Shown: positions 35,226-44,394 of the stretch, one piece after another
How the letters are laid out: the number at the start of each line of letters is the position of its first letter
Numbering within the stretch: position 1 is the stretch's first letter
Assembly: GCF_032999765.1 (NCBI RefSeq)
Contig: NZ_CP136051.1
Coordinates: 1,030,417-1,094,416, forward strand
DNA from: Imperialibacter roseus
GTDB taxonomy: Bacteria; Bacteroidota; Bacteroidia; Cytophagales; Cyclobacteriaceae
Direction of reading: 5' to 3'
Length of the DNA stretch: 64,000 bases
Notes under the pieces: model-generated
Seen by the model: only the letters and a program-made list of their open reading frames with translations
Told to the model about the DNA's origin: nothing
Databases searched by the model: none
Position numbers and translations under genes: made by a program

Positions 35226-35639
35226 TTATACTTTTACCGAATCATAGACCTGCACCTTGCTCCACATATGTTGGGCTTTTTCAACGAATGCCAGATGGAC
35301 GGGGTGCTCCTGGTAGGCATCCTGATCTTTCTTGCTATCGAAAGCTAAAACGATGGAGAAGGTATAGGTATTGTCGATGACCGGTCTGTTGGTGTCGGCA
35401 GGCGTTCCGATAAACCTTTCCTTGATCACATCAATGCTGCCGGTGTATTCCTTCACGTGGGAAAGAAAAGTTTTCTTATTGGCTTCGCTGGGATCTTTGA
35501 GCCAGAAATAGACAACGTGATAGAAGTTAACAGATGAATCTTTCATAGTTTTTGTTTTTGCAAATGAATATGTACCTAAGCCGAGCAGGCCAAGCAGACC
35601 TGTTCCCTTTTTTAAAAATGAGCGACGTTGCGAATCCAT
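35226..35639 (-). CDS. Exported Dabb (stress-responsive A/B barrel) domain protein
   Basis: 137 aa. A twin-arginine type signal (QRRSFLKKGTGLLGLLGLG) is followed by a single Dabb domain: FYHVVYFWLKDPSEANKKTF near residue 38, a central IGTPADTNRPVIDNTYTFSI, and the closing HPVHLAFVEKAQHMWSKVQV with the conserved HxxF. Dabb domains form ferredoxin-like dimers; functions vary and are mostly unknown. Export of this fold is odd but seen in Bacteroidota. It lies between the SiaC modules and the hisG leader, on the opposite strand to hisG. Confidence 0.87.
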   Translation of the reverse strand: MDSQRRSFLKKGTGLLGLLGLGTYSFAKTKTMKDSSVNFYHVVYFWLKDPSEANKKTFLSHVKEYTGSIDVIKERFIGTPADTNRPVIDNTYTFSIVLAFDSKKDQDAYQEHPVHLAFVEKAQHMWSKVQVYDSVKV

Positions 35640-35866
35640 TTTGGTTGTGAGTAAAGTGAGGGACTAAAGATAGAAGGTTGAGATTATTTTTTCCTCGTTT
35701 TGCGACGAATCCTTTTCTGAAATGCCCGGATGAAGCCTCCTTGAAGTGCTGCCTACACCTTAATTATATAGTATCAATATTTAGCCATTCTTTGATGTAA
35801 AAGGAAGGGTCGAAAAAAACTTGAACAATTTTGTCTTTTTGGGTTTTAATTGATGTTAGTGGCACC

Positions 35867-35874
35867 TAAATTTG
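35867..35874 (+). promoter_or_regulatory. Candidate -7 box of the hisG leader transcript
   Basis: TAAATTTG matches the Bacteroidota TAnnTTTG box and ends 10 bases before the leader ATG, so transcription would start almost at the leader codon. A TTG at 35850-35852 is closer than the usual -33 spacing, so the upstream element is uncertain. Confidence 0.5.
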
Positions 35875-35884
35875 GCGTTGTAAA

Positions 35885-35962
35885 ATGAAGTACCTGAGAC
35901 ACTCCCATATATTCGAACATCTGCACGTGAACCACGATCATGTGTCTCATCATTCCCATTAA
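35885..35962 (+). CDS. hisL: His-rich leader peptide of the hisGDCB operon
   Basis: A 25-codon frame from ATG 35885 to TAA 35960. Nine of 25 residues are His (positions 6, 8, 12, 14, 17, 19, 22, 23 and 25), 70 bases before hisG. This is the classic signature of a leader peptide whose translation measures charged tRNA-His. Within it tgagacac (35895-35902) pairs perfectly with gtgtctca (35942-35949). Two copies of cattttac (35969 and 35996) can each pair with gtaaaatg over the leader start. No T-run terminator is visible before hisG, so control may be by another route than intrinsic termination. Confidence 0.8.
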   Translation: MKYLRHSHIFEHLHVNHDHVSHHSH

Positions 35963-36031
35963 GGAAGAGCATTTTACTTCAACATTGGCCCGTATTCATT
36001 TTACTTACTCATTTCTCTAATTAAGCTTTTC

Positions 36032-36883
36032 ATGCTACGTATTGCAGTTCAAAAATCAGGTCGCTTAAGCGAAGATTCATTCCGTTTGATCAAGGAGTGT
36101 GGTATACATTTTAATAATGGTGTCGGTAAGCTTAAGGCCTCTTCCCATAATTTCCCGATGGAATTTCTGCTGCTCAGAGACGATGATATTCCTGGCTACG
36201 TAGCCGACGGCGTAGCCGATGTTGGCATCGTGGGACTGAATGTGGTAGAAGAAAAGGAAAAAGACCTGGATATAGTAGTGAAGCTGGGTTTTTCCAAGTG
36301 CAGGCTTTCTTTGGCCATTCCCAGAAATGAGGAGTATGAAGGCCTAAAAATGCTGGAAGGCAAAAGCATTGCCACCTCCTACCCAAAGATTTTGGGGAGC
36401 TATTTGAAGAAGAACGGTATCAGTTCAGACATTCACGAAATTAGCGGCTCGGTGGAGATTGCTCCGAGCATTGGGCTGGCCGATGCTGTGTGCGACATTG
36501 TTAGTTCGGGTAGCACGCTTTTAAGTAACGGATTGAAAGAAGTGGAGACCATCTTTACATCCGAGGCAGTACTTGTTGCCCATAAAGGGCTCGGTGCCGA
36601 AAAGAAAAAGCTCCTTGAGCAACTCCTTTTCAGGATTCGGTCAGTGCAGAATGGATCTAATAATAAGTACATTCTGCTCAACGCTCCCAATCACAAAATT
36701 GAGGAAATCGCCAGCCTTCTGCCTGGTATGAGAAGCCCGACGGTGCTGCCTCTGGCTACCGAGGGTTGGAGTTCCATTCATTCTGTGATCAACGAAGACA
36801 GGTTTTGGGAGATAATAGAGAAACTGAAAGAGGCAGGTGCTGAAGGCATCCTTGTGGTGCCTATAGAAAAAATGATATTGTAG
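36032..36883 (+). CDS. hisG: ATP phosphoribosyltransferase, long form
   Basis: 283 aa, the long HisG type with a C-terminal ACT-like domain (about 210-283, ending GILVVPIEKMIL) for feedback inhibition by histidine; no HisZ is needed. The catalytic part has LRIAVQKSGRLSEDS at the start, DVGIVGLNVVEE near 66 and the PRPP-binding SGSVEIAPSIGLADAVCDIV near 140. It performs the first step of histidine synthesis. It heads hisGDCB behind a His-rich leader. Confidence 0.97.
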   Translation: MLRIAVQKSGRLSEDSFRLIKECGIHFNNGVGKLKASSHNFPMEFLLLRDDDIPGYVADGVADVGIVGLNVVEEKEKDLDIVVKLGFSKCRLSLAIPRNEEYEGLKMLEGKSIATSYPKILGSYLKKNGISSDIHEISGSVEIAPSIGLADAVCDIVSSGSTLLSNGLKEVETIFTSEAVLVAHKGLGAEKKKLLEQLLFRIRSVQNGSNNKYILLNAPNHKIEEIASLLPGMRSPTVLPLATEGWSSIHSVINEDRFWEIIEKLKEAGAEGILVVPIEKMIL

Positions 36884-36897
36884 ACAAATCGAGGATC

Positions 36898-38199
36898 ATG
36901 CAACTTATATACGAACCACCCCGGAAGCAATGGCTTGAGCTAACCAGCAGGCCTGCGCAAGATCCAGCCAGGCTGGAGAAGGTGGTGAAGCCCATACTGG
37001 AAAAGGTGAAGCGCAACGGCGACATGGCCTTGCGAAAGTTTGCGCTTGAGTATGATCATGTTGAATTGGACGACCTCTTTGTGACAGAGGAAGAGTTATT
37101 GGCCTCGGCCGATCAGGTAGGGGAGGAGCTGAAGGCTGCTATTCATGTTGCAAAAGAAAATATTGAGAAATTCCATCTGGCGCAAAAGGAATCTCCGATA
37201 ACGGTGGAGACCATGTCGGGTGTGGTCTGTCAACGCAAAAGTATACCCGTAAACAGGGTTGGTCTTTATGTGCCAGGAGGCACGGCGCCACTCTTTTCTA
37301 CAGCCCTGATGCTTGGTATTCCGGCGAAAATTGCTGGCTGCAAGGAAGTCATTATTGCTTCCCCCACCGACAGCATGGGCCAGGTGAATGCCACAGTATT
37401 ATATGTGGCTCACTTACTAGGCATAAAGAAGATATTGAAAATTGGCGGAGCCCAGGCCATTGCCGCTATGGCCTACGGCACTGAGTCGGTGCCGAAGGTT
37501 GACAAGATATTTGGTCCGGGCAATCAGTATGTGACAGCGGCCAAGCAAATGGTAAGCCGTGACACGGTGGCTATCGACATGCCAGCTGGCCCCTCGGAGG
37601 TGTTGGTGTTCGCCGACAAACATGCTGAGCCGTCATTTGTGGCGGCCGATTTGCTGTCGCAGGCTGAGCATGGTGCCGACAGCCAGGTGATACTGGTAAC
37701 ATCCAGCAAGCGCATGGTGGATAGCGTGGCACAGGAAGTAGAGCGACAACTCGCTACTCTGCCCAGGAAAGCTATGGCTGCGAAAGCATTGGAGAATAGC
37801 AGAACCATCTACTTTGAAGACAAGATAACAGCCATGGACTATATTAATATGTATGGCCCTGAGCACCTTATTCTTGCGTTGAAAGATGCGGACAAATATG
37901 CCGAAATGGTGGAGAATGCAGGGTCGGTATTCATAGGCAACTATACGCCTGAGTCGGCAGGAGACTATGCGTCGGGCACGAATCACACATTGCCTACCAA
38001 TGGCTGGGCCAGGGCCATGGCGGGTGTGTCCGTCGACAGCTTTGTAAAAAAGGTCACCTTTCAGAAAATTACGCCGGCGGGACTGCAGCTGCTTGGGCCC
38101 AGCATTGAAGCGATGGCTGCTGCAGAAAAGCTCGATGCGCACAAAATGGCTGTGACACTTCGATTACAGAAAATTAAAGAAGGTACCAATGAGCTTTGA
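36898..38199 (+). CDS. hisD: Histidinol dehydrogenase
   Basis: 433 aa. It oxidises L-histidinol to L-histidine with two NAD, zinc dependent. Family signatures: VGLYVPGGTAPLFSTALML near residue 121, KIGGAQAIAAMAYGTESVPK near 180, DMPAGPSEVLVFAD near 222, the base pair Glu-His in YGPEHLIL near 320, and ASGTNHTLPTNGWAR near 360. It starts 14 bases after hisG and its end overlaps hisC by 11 bases. Confidence 0.97.
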   Translation: MQLIYEPPRKQWLELTSRPAQDPARLEKVVKPILEKVKRNGDMALRKFALEYDHVELDDLFVTEEELLASADQVGEELKAAIHVAKENIEKFHLAQKESPITVETMSGVVCQRKSIPVNRVGLYVPGGTAPLFSTALMLGIPAKIAGCKEVIIASPTDSMGQVNATVLYVAHLLGIKKILKIGGAQAIAAMAYGTESVPKVDKIFGPGNQYVTAAKQMVSRDTVAIDMPAGPSEVLVFADKHAEPSFVAADLLSQAEHGADSQVILVTSSKRMVDSVAQEVERQLATLPRKAMAAKALENSRTIYFEDKITAMDYINMYGPEHLILALKDADKYAEMVENAGSVFIGNYTPESAGDYASGTNHTLPTNGWARAMAGVSVDSFVKKVTFQKITPAGLQLLGPSIEAMAAAEKLDAHKMAVTLRLQKIKEGTNEL

Positions 38200-39259
38200 T
38201 CCGAACTCGCTACTTCGTAAGCACCTGGTTAACCTGAAGTCATATTCTTCCGCCAGAGACGAATACACAGGTAAGGAGGGTGTTTTTTTGGATGCCAATG
38301 AAAATCCTTATGGTTCTGCGGGGGTAAAAGAAGCTTACAACCGCTATCCCGACCCCTACCAGCAGGAGGTGAAGCAGGCGATTGCCAAAATCAAGAACAT
38401 TGACACTGAGTCTATTTTTCTGGGAAATGGCAGCGATGAGCCTATTGATTTGCTTATCAGAGCTTTTTGTGAGCCAGGCAAAGACAAAGTGATCACAGTT
38501 CCCCCCACTTACGGCATGTATGAAGTGAGTGCCGGAGTTAATGATGTGGGCGTTGTGAAAGTACCTTTGAATGAGAATTTCCAGCTCGATGTAAAGGGAG
38601 TTATAAGCGCTGCTGGTTCGGACACAAAAATCCTGTTTCTCTGTAGCCCTAACAACCCCACAGGCAATCTGATCCGAAAGGAAGATCTTTTCACACTGCT
38701 CCATCAGTTTCCTAACCTTGTTGTGATTGATGAGGCATATATTGATTTCGCTCCTGACGCTGGCTTTTTGCCGCATCTGCACCGGTTTCCTAATCTGATA
38801 GTGCTGCAAACACTGAGCAAGGCCTGGGGGCTCGCTGGTGTTCGACTGGGAATGGCTTTTGCCAGCCCTGAAATAGTCACTATCCTGAACAGGATCAAGC
38901 CACCTTATAATATAGCTGCACCAACACAAGGCATAGTAAGAGAGGCTTTGGGCAATGTGCTGGCCAAGGAAAAAATGGTAGCCGATATTCTGGAACAAAA
39001 GAATTGGCTGGAAGATCAGCTCGAAGCCTTACCTATTGTGCAGCATATCTATCCCAGCGATGCTAATTTTATGCTCGTCAGGGTGCCGAAGCCAAAGGAA
39101 ATCTACCAGTTTCTGATCGATCAGAAAGTAATTGTGAGAGACCGAAGCAATGTGATGCACTGCCATGGCTGTCTTCGCATAACCGTGGGAACGAGAGCAG
39201 AAAACGAAGCTTTACTAAAAGCCATGGCTTTGGTGAAAGAGGACTCATTTGCTAATTAA
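38189..39259 (+). CDS. hisC: Histidinol-phosphate aminotransferase
   Basis: 356 aa, cytosolic, without a signal, unlike the Tat-bearing paralogue at 22.5 kb. Motifs: [10 protein letters not shown] near residue 32, [17 protein letters not shown] near 75, CSPNNPTGN near 152, IDEAYIDF near 180 and the PLP lysine in [14 protein letters not shown] near 210. It converts imidazole-acetol phosphate to histidinol phosphate. Its start overlaps hisD by 11 bases, indicating translational coupling; hisB starts seven bases after its stop. Confidence 0.97.
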   Translation: MSFDPNSLLRKHLVNLKSYSSARDEYTGKEGVFLDANENPYGSAGVKEAYNRYPDPYQQEVKQAIAKIKNIDTESIFLGNGSDEPIDLLIRAFCEPGKDKVITVPPTYGMYEVSAGVNDVGVVKVPLNENFQLDVKGVISAAGSDTKILFLCSPNNPTGNLIRKEDLFTLLHQFPNLVVIDEAYIDFAPDAGFLPHLHRFPNLIVLQTLSKAWGLAGVRLGMAFASPEIVTILNRIKPPYNIAAPTQGIVREALGNVLAKEKMVADILEQKNWLEDQLEALPIVQHIYPSDANFMLVRVPKPKEIYQFLIDQKVIVRDRSNVMHCHGCLRITVGTRAENEALLKAMALVKEDSFAN

Positions 39260-39266
39260 TAAAAAA

Positions 39267-40361
39267 ATGAAAAAGGTATTGTTCATAGACAGAGACGGCA
39301 CGATCATCGTGGAGCCACCTGAAGACTTTCAGGTAGACTCGCTGGAGAAACTGAAGTTTATTCCCGGGGCTATTTCGAACCTGAGGAAAATAGCGGAGGA
39401 ACTCGACTACGAGCTTGTGATGGTGACCAATCAAGACGGATTAGGCACGGCCAGCTTTCCCGAAGATACCTTTTGGCCAGCGCAGAACAAGATGTTGGAA
39501 ACGCTGGAAGGAGAAGGGGTCAACTTCGCTGCCATCCACATCGATAAAACCTTCGAAAAGGACAATGCCCCAACCCGAAAGCCCCGCACAGGACTTCTTA
39601 CACAATACCTGACCGAAGATTACGACCTGCCCAACTCCTACGTGATAGGAGACCGTAAAACGGATGTGGAACTAGCAAAGAACCTCGGTTCAAAAGCTAT
39701 TTTTATAGGAGAGTCAAGCCCGGAGGCGGCTTTAAGTACTACGAATTGGGATGAGATTTATCGTTTCCTCAAACTTCCTCCCAGGATGGTTGAAGTGAAG
39801 CGAACCACTAAGGAAACGGACATCTTTATTAAGCTTAATCTTGACGGTACGGGCCAAACGAAGATGAACACAGGCCTGGGGTTCTATGATCACATGCTCG
39901 ATCAGCTGGGCCGTCACTCTGGTTGTGATTTAGAAGTAACTGTGAAAGGCGACTTACATATTGATGAGCACCACACCATCGAAGACACAGCGCTGGCTTT
40001 AGGGGAAGCTTTCCGCAAGGCTATTGGCGACAAAAAAGGCATTAGCCGCTACGGCTTTATGCTGCCTATGGACGACTGCCTGGCGCAGGCGGCTATCGAC
40101 TTTGGTGGAAGGCCCTGGCTGGTGTGGGAGGCAGAATACAAGCGTGAAATGGTAGGCGATATGCCAACGGAAATGTTTTATCACTTCTTTAAGTCGTTTT
40201 CTGATACCTCGCTGAGCAATATCAACATCAAGGCGGAAGGCGCTAATGAGCACCACAAGATAGAGGCAACCTTTAAGGCGTTAGCGAGAGCCATCAAGAT
40301 TGCTATAGGCAGAGACGCCAATGCGCTGAATCAGTTGCCTAGCACGAAGGGAGTACTTTAG
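39267..40361 (+). CDS. hisB: Bifunctional histidinol-phosphatase / IGP dehydratase
   Basis: 364 aa from the ATG at 39267; a TTG 18 bases upstream lies within hisC and is less likely. The N-terminal HAD-type phosphatase has the nucleophile motif FIDRDGTII near residue 8 and [13 protein letters not shown] near 128. The C-terminal dehydratase (from about 170) has the manganese motifs [16 protein letters not shown] and [15 protein letters not shown]. The fused form is usual in Bacteroidota and enterics. It ends the second his block. Confidence 0.97.
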   Translation: MKKVLFIDRDGTIIVEPPEDFQVDSLEKLKFIPGAISNLRKIAEELDYELVMVTNQDGLGTASFPEDTFWPAQNKMLETLEGEGVNFAAIHIDKTFEKDNAPTRKPRTGLLTQYLTEDYDLPNSYVIGDRKTDVELAKNLGSKAIFIGESSPEAALSTTNWDEIYRFLKLPPRMVEVKRTTKETDIFIKLNLDGTGQTKMNTGLGFYDHMLDQLGRHSGCDLEVTVKGDLHIDEHHTIEDTALALGEAFRKAIGDKKGISRYGFMLPMDDCLAQAAIDFGGRPWLVWEAEYKREMVGDMPTEMFYHFFKSFSDTSLSNINIKAEGANEHHKIEATFKALARAIKIAIGRDANALNQLPSTKGVL

Positions 40362-40455
40362 AAAGCGCTGGTGATCGGTAGTGAATTTGGGGCTCTTCCA
40401 TGCCTCACTTACCGTCTCTATTTTGAGTATGGCTGTGGCCTTGTTGATCTGGCCG

Positions 40456-40502
40456 AAAAAGAAAGGCTGCACCGCCCGGTACTTTGTCCGGGAAATGCAG
40501 CC
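40456..40502 (-). terminator. Intrinsic terminator of the peroxiredoxin gene
   Basis: Outer arms ggctgca (40465-40471) and tgcagcc (40496-40502) and inner arms cccgg (40475-40479) and ccggg (40488-40492) make a two-part stem. On the minus strand it is followed by TTTCTTTTT. It lies 24 bases after the peroxiredoxin stop, between convergent genes. Confidence 0.8.
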
Positions 40503-40526
40503 ACCGTACTAACTTGTTGTCCCTAC

Positions 40527-41267
40527 TTACGCTAATACAGGCTCTTTTTCTTTTTTCAGCACCTTGTCGAGTACCATGTCTTTGTCGAGCTTTTTGGTAC
40601 AGAAAAACCAGTCTTTGCAATCAAGCCCTTCTACGTTGCCATCCATTCTCTCTTTAGCAACTCCGCAAGAGCCTGCCGGCGAAATGATCACGTCGTCGCC
40701 TGGCTTCCAGTCGGCTGGTGTGGCCACAGCAAACTCATCGGCTGTTTGCAGTGCAACGATCACACGGTAAAGCTCGTCGAAGTTGCGACCAAGGCTGAGT
40801 GGATAGTAGATGATAGCCCTTATGGTGCCCTTGGGGTCAATAAAGAACACTGCACGAACGGCTTGTGTACTGCTTTCGCCAGGCATAATCATTCCGTATT
40901 TTTTGGCCACATTCATGGTGATGTCTTCAATGAGTGGGAATTTGACATCCACATTTTTCATCCCCTTGAATTCTATTTTGTCTTTGATAGTGCGCAACCA
41001 GGCAATATGGCTGTACAACCCATCAATCGATAAGCCAATCAATTGTGTGTTTGCTTTGGCAAACTTTTCTTCCAGCGTGGCAAAGGTCATAAACTCTGAT
41101 GTGCAAACCGGAGTAAAGTCGGCAGGGTGGCTAAAAAGAATCACCCACTTGCCTTGATAGTCGGCGGGGAAGTTGATGTCGCCCTGGGTAGTTTTTGCTT
41201 TGAACTCTGGTGCTTTATCCCCAATGCGTGGCATTGGTATCACTTCTTCATTCAATATATTTTCCAT
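40527..41267 (-). CDS. Peroxiredoxin, Prx6/archaeal-like
   Basis: 246 aa. The peroxidatic Cys is at residue 55 in HPADFTPVCTSEF, with the family Arg in the later region. A long C-terminal extension contains more cysteines (AGSCGVAKE near 200 and DCKDWFFCTKK near 220), the CxDWxxC pattern of the long archaeal-type enzymes, where one of these acts as resolving Cys. It reduces hydrogen peroxide and organic peroxides in the cytosol. Single gene, minus strand, with a strong terminator; 189 bases separate it from the divergent deaminase gene. Confidence 0.94.
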   Translation of the reverse strand: MENILNEEVIPMPRIGDKAPEFKAKTTQGDINFPADYQGKWVILFSHPADFTPVCTSEFMTFATLEEKFAKANTQLIGLSIDGLYSHIAWLRTIKDKIEFKGMKNVDVKFPLIEDITMNVAKKYGMIMPGESSTQAVRAVFFIDPKGTIRAIIYYPLSLGRNFDELYRVIVALQTADEFAVATPADWKPGDDVIISPAGSCGVAKERMDGNVEGLDCKDWFFCTKKLDKDMVLDKVLKKEKEPVLA

Positions 41268-41456
41268 ATCTAATGTTGTTTTATTGATAGTTGAAACTAG
41301 CCATTCATCAAGTCAGGCACAGTGATTTAAGTCACACTGGCACTTTGATATTCGACACTTTGCGAACCTCCGCTGGAGTATTGTTCCGGCAGTGTTGACA
41401 AGAGCAACAAATTGGCGTGCTGCACGTATTTTGGGAGGTCAAGACTCTTTTGAACT

Positions 41457-41921
41457 ATGAGCAACGAGAAACATATGCGGCTGGCTATTGCGGTGGCACG
41501 ACGGTCGGAAAGCAAAGGCAATCTCCCGTTTGGTTGCGTGCTGGTGGACGGCGAAGGAAAGGTGCTGATGAAGGGTGAAAACACGATTATGACAAGCGGA
41601 GACGCCCTGGGGCACGCCGAGGTGAACCTGATCAGGAAGGCATCCAAAAAATTCAGTTATGAGTTTCTCAACACGTGCACTATTTACACTACCGATGAGC
41701 CCTGCCCTATGTGCACGTCAGCTATTTTTTGGAGTGGCATAAAGAAGTTGGTATTTGGAATGAGCAAAGCTTCCTTCTACGACTTGATGGGTAGAAGCAA
41801 TCCAAACTATGTGTTTGAAATGCCCTGTAGAGAACTATTTGACAAAGGTGGTCGAAAAGTGGAGGTGGTAGGGCCGTTTTTGGACGAAGAAGTGGCTTTA
41901 TTGCATTCTGCTAGAACCTGA
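41457..41921 (+). CDS. Nucleoside/guanine deaminase-like zinc enzyme
   Basis: 154 aa CMP/dCMP deaminase fold. The zinc and proton-shuttle site is GHAEVNLIR near residue 52 and the second zinc motif is PCPMCTSAIFW near 82. NLPFGCVLVD near 22 is the substrate loop. Length and motifs fit GuaD-like or small nucleoside deaminases rather than the tRNA deaminase TadA, which usually has a different tail; the substrate is uncertain. Its end overlaps the convergent SGNH hydrolase gene by 11 bases. Confidence 0.88.
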   Translation: MSNEKHMRLAIAVARRSESKGNLPFGCVLVDGEGKVLMKGENTIMTSGDALGHAEVNLIRKASKKFSYEFLNTCTIYTTDEPCPMCTSAIFWSGIKKLVFGMSKASFYDLMGRSNPNYVFEMPCRELFDKGGRKVEVVGPFLDEEVALLHSART

Positions 41922-42849
41922 GCCCCTCCATGAGCTTACCCAGCGCCTTCTCAAACTCCGCTGATTGAGCCAGAGCCTCCTTAAGTGGTAGCCCTTCTTT
42001 CATTCCAGGCCGGGTGTGCCCTGTGGCCGTTAGCCAGGCATCTTTCATTATTGCCTGCCGCTCTTCGATCAGTTGCAGAATTTTTTCACCATTGCTGGCA
42101 GTGGAAACGGCTTCCCCGGCGCTGTCAGCCCTGGCCAGCTCATTCAGTCCCAGGTAAGCAAGGATCGCTTTTGCCATGATCCAGTGGCCAGTTTTGTCCG
42201 GGTGCACTCCGTCCGAGGCGTATTTGAAATCAGGATCGATCAGGCGCCTGTCCTCCAGATGCTTTTTCATCGGTCCATGTACGTCAGCCACATTCCAGTC
42301 TTTTGTATATCTATTACTAATCAGCCAGTCGGAGTAAATATCGAGCACATTGGCGTAGGCTACGCCCTTTCGTTCGTCAAACACCGGAGGGGTGAGGTGG
42401 ACGATGGCAGCGCCCGACTTCGATACTTCTCTATGCAGCCAGTTGATCCCTTCTTTATAGGCCTGGAAGCGAGTGTCATCAAAGGGTAGATAGATACCAT
42501 CGTTCATGCCATAGGAGGCAAATACCAGATCGGGCTGGGTTTGCGCAAGAACACGATCCAGCCTCTCCCGGAGGTCTGGTCGGGGAAATTTGCCGTCTGC
42601 ATGGTTGGTCTCAGATAGCCCTGATACTGTTTCGCTTGGCAGGCCCACATTGATCACTTCAAATTTCCTGTGTGGGTAAGCCAGCCTGAGGCATGCTTCG
42701 ATGTAGGATACATACTGCCCTGCATAAGTAATGCTGTTGCCCAGAAAAACAATGCGTTGCACTGAATCAGGAATGATGTAACTGCCCTGGCTTTGGGCAC
42801 TCAAATGAAGAGAGAAAGCAAAGAGAAGACAGGTGATCATTCGGGTCAT
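41911..42849 (-). CDS. Exported SGNH/GDSL-family hydrolase
   Basis: 312 aa from the ATG at 42849, which opens a signal peptide (MITCLLFAFSLHLSAQSQ). Blocks of the SGNH fold: the Ser in VFLGNSITYAG near residue 38, block II Gly in INVGLPSETVSG, block III Asn in SYGMNDGIYL near 132, and the Asp-His pair in SDGVHPDKTGH near 230. It probably removes acyl groups from carbohydrates or lipids outside the cytoplasm. It is divergent from the amidohydrolase gene with a 113-base gap. Confidence 0.92.
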   Translation of the reverse strand: MTRMITCLLFAFSLHLSAQSQGSYIIPDSVQRIVFLGNSITYAGQYVSYIEACLRLAYPHRKFEVINVGLPSETVSGLSETNHADGKFPRPDLRERLDRVLAQTQPDLVFASYGMNDGIYLPFDDTRFQAYKEGINWLHREVSKSGAAIVHLTPPVFDERKGVAYANVLDIYSDWLISNRYTKDWNVADVHGPMKKHLEDRRLIDPDFKYASDGVHPDKTGHWIMAKAILAYLGLNELARADSAGEAVSTASNGEKILQLIEERQAIMKDAWLTATGHTRPGMKEGLPLKEALAQSAEFEKALGKLMEGLRF

Positions 42850-42962
42850 AATGACGAAGATAGGGAATATCGAAATACGATTTACTCGCTTTTTTTGTAG
42901 TTTCGGACTTGCCGTACTTTCCCCAGGTGAGTATGGTAAGCGGATCAACCTAATTTCCGACC

Positions 42963-44381
42963 ATGAGAAGACTATTTTCCACAGTTCTTGCTATTTGTGC
43001 CTTTTTCAGCGCATTGGCGCAGGAACAGTTAACTGACCAAACAAAAGCCTTTGTAACCCACGAAAGAGGCAACTACCTCCTTCAAAACCTCACTCTGGTA
43101 GATGGTACCGGTGGTGCGGCAAAGGCCAATCAGGATATCCTTATCGTGGGTGATAAAATTGAAAAAGTGGGACCTGACCTACCTGTGCCGAAGGGGGCGA
43201 CGGCCATCAATATGGAGGGCAAAAGTGCCATGCCTGGTATGGTCATGCTGCATGAGCACCTGTTTTATCCAAAAACGACACCAGATGCCAATTATGGCGT
43301 GGACCAAATGAGTTACTCTTTCCCAAGACTTTATCTTGCCGGTGGTGTTACCAGCATAAGAACGGCCGGAAGCATCATGCCCCAGGCCGACCTGAATATC
43401 AAGAAAGCCATTGGCCGGGGAGAAGTGCCAGGTCCGAAAATGGATGTGACCAGTCCGCACATTGACAGAGAGGGGGTGGGTATATTTGAGCTCGGCGCCA
43501 TCGACTCTCCTGAAGGTGCAGCCAGGGCGGTTAACCACTATGCCGATATGGGTATTACATCCATTAAAGTGTACAACTTCATTACAAGAGAAGACCTGAA
43601 AGCGATTGTGGCAGCGGCTCATGCCAGAAACATGAAAGTCACGGGCCATATCTGTTCTATTACTTACAGGGAAGCCGCTGATATTGGAATTGATAATCTT
43701 GAGCACGGCTTTTTTTCATGCAGTGACTTTGTGAAAGGCAAGCAAGTTGATATTTGCGATCCTTTTGAAATGCGCAAGGCCCTGTTGACTATTCCGGTTG
43801 ATTCAAAGGAAGTGACCGATCTGATAACGCATCTGGTGAGTAAGAAAGTAGCACTTACCTCAACCATCAATGTATTTGAACCCTACACCGGCAGGGAGGT
43901 GGTGCCGGGAGGAGGCATCGACGCTTTGTTTCCCAACGCAAAAGAGAAGGTTTACAAAAGGTGGGCCAGCAAGCAGGGGAAGGATTCACTCGATTACCTG
44001 GCCTTCAACAAAGCCAAGGTTTGGGAGAAAGCGTTTTACGATGCAGGTGGCTTACTGGTAGCAGGCACCGACCCTACTTACGACGGGAGAATTGTGGCAG
44101 GTTACGCCAACAGGAGGTTGCTGGAGCTATTTGTTGAAATGGGATTTTCTATTCCCGAAGCCATTAAAATATGTACGCTTCACGGCGCCACTTACCTGGA
44201 GCAGGCGTCGTCTATTGGTACATTAGAAGCAGGAAAGATTGCCGACCTGTTGATTATGGACAACGACATCAGCAAGGATATTTCTGCTATAAGGTCTTTG
44301 AATATTGTGTTCAAAAATGGCATTGGCTATGACTCCAAAAAGCTGTTCAAGGCGGCGGAGGGGTATGTAGGGATTAGGTGA
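42963..44381 (+). CDS. Exported amidohydrolase, imidazolonepropionase-like
   Basis: 472 aa with a signal peptide (MRRLFSTVLAICAFFSALAQ). The metal-dependent TIM barrel is marked by MPGMVMLHEHLF near residue 96 (HxH), VTGHICSITYREAADIGIDN with the metal His near 223, IDNLEHGFFS for the next ligand near 245, and the Asp in LVAGTDPTYDG near 363. The N-terminal and C-terminal strands form the small beta domain of the family. It may hydrolyse peptide-like or cyclic amide substrates in the periplasm. Substrate unknown. It converges with a DUF1080 gene. Confidence 0.9.
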   Translation: MRRLFSTVLAICAFFSALAQEQLTDQTKAFVTHERGNYLLQNLTLVDGTGGAAKANQDILIVGDKIEKVGPDLPVPKGATAINMEGKSAMPGMVMLHEHLFYPKTTPDANYGVDQMSYSFPRLYLAGGVTSIRTAGSIMPQADLNIKKAIGRGEVPGPKMDVTSPHIDREGVGIFELGAIDSPEGAARAVNHYADMGITSIKVYNFITREDLKAIVAAAHARNMKVTGHICSITYREAADIGIDNLEHGFFSCSDFVKGKQVDICDPFEMRKALLTIPVDSKEVTDLITHLVSKKVALTSTINVFEPYTGREVVPGGGIDALFPNAKEKVYKRWASKQGKDSLDYLAFNKAKVWEKAFYDAGGLLVAGTDPTYDGRIVAGYANRRLLELFVEMGFSIPEAIKICTLHGATYLEQASSIGTLEAGKIADLLIMDNDISKDISAIRSLNIVFKNGIGYDSKKLFKAAEGYVGIR

Positions 44382-44394
44382 TCCCCCTCGCAAG

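Noticed and set aside
38240-38998. Minus-strand 252-codon frame across hisC
   Set aside because: Antisense to hisC, which has all its motifs; no domain in the reverse frame.
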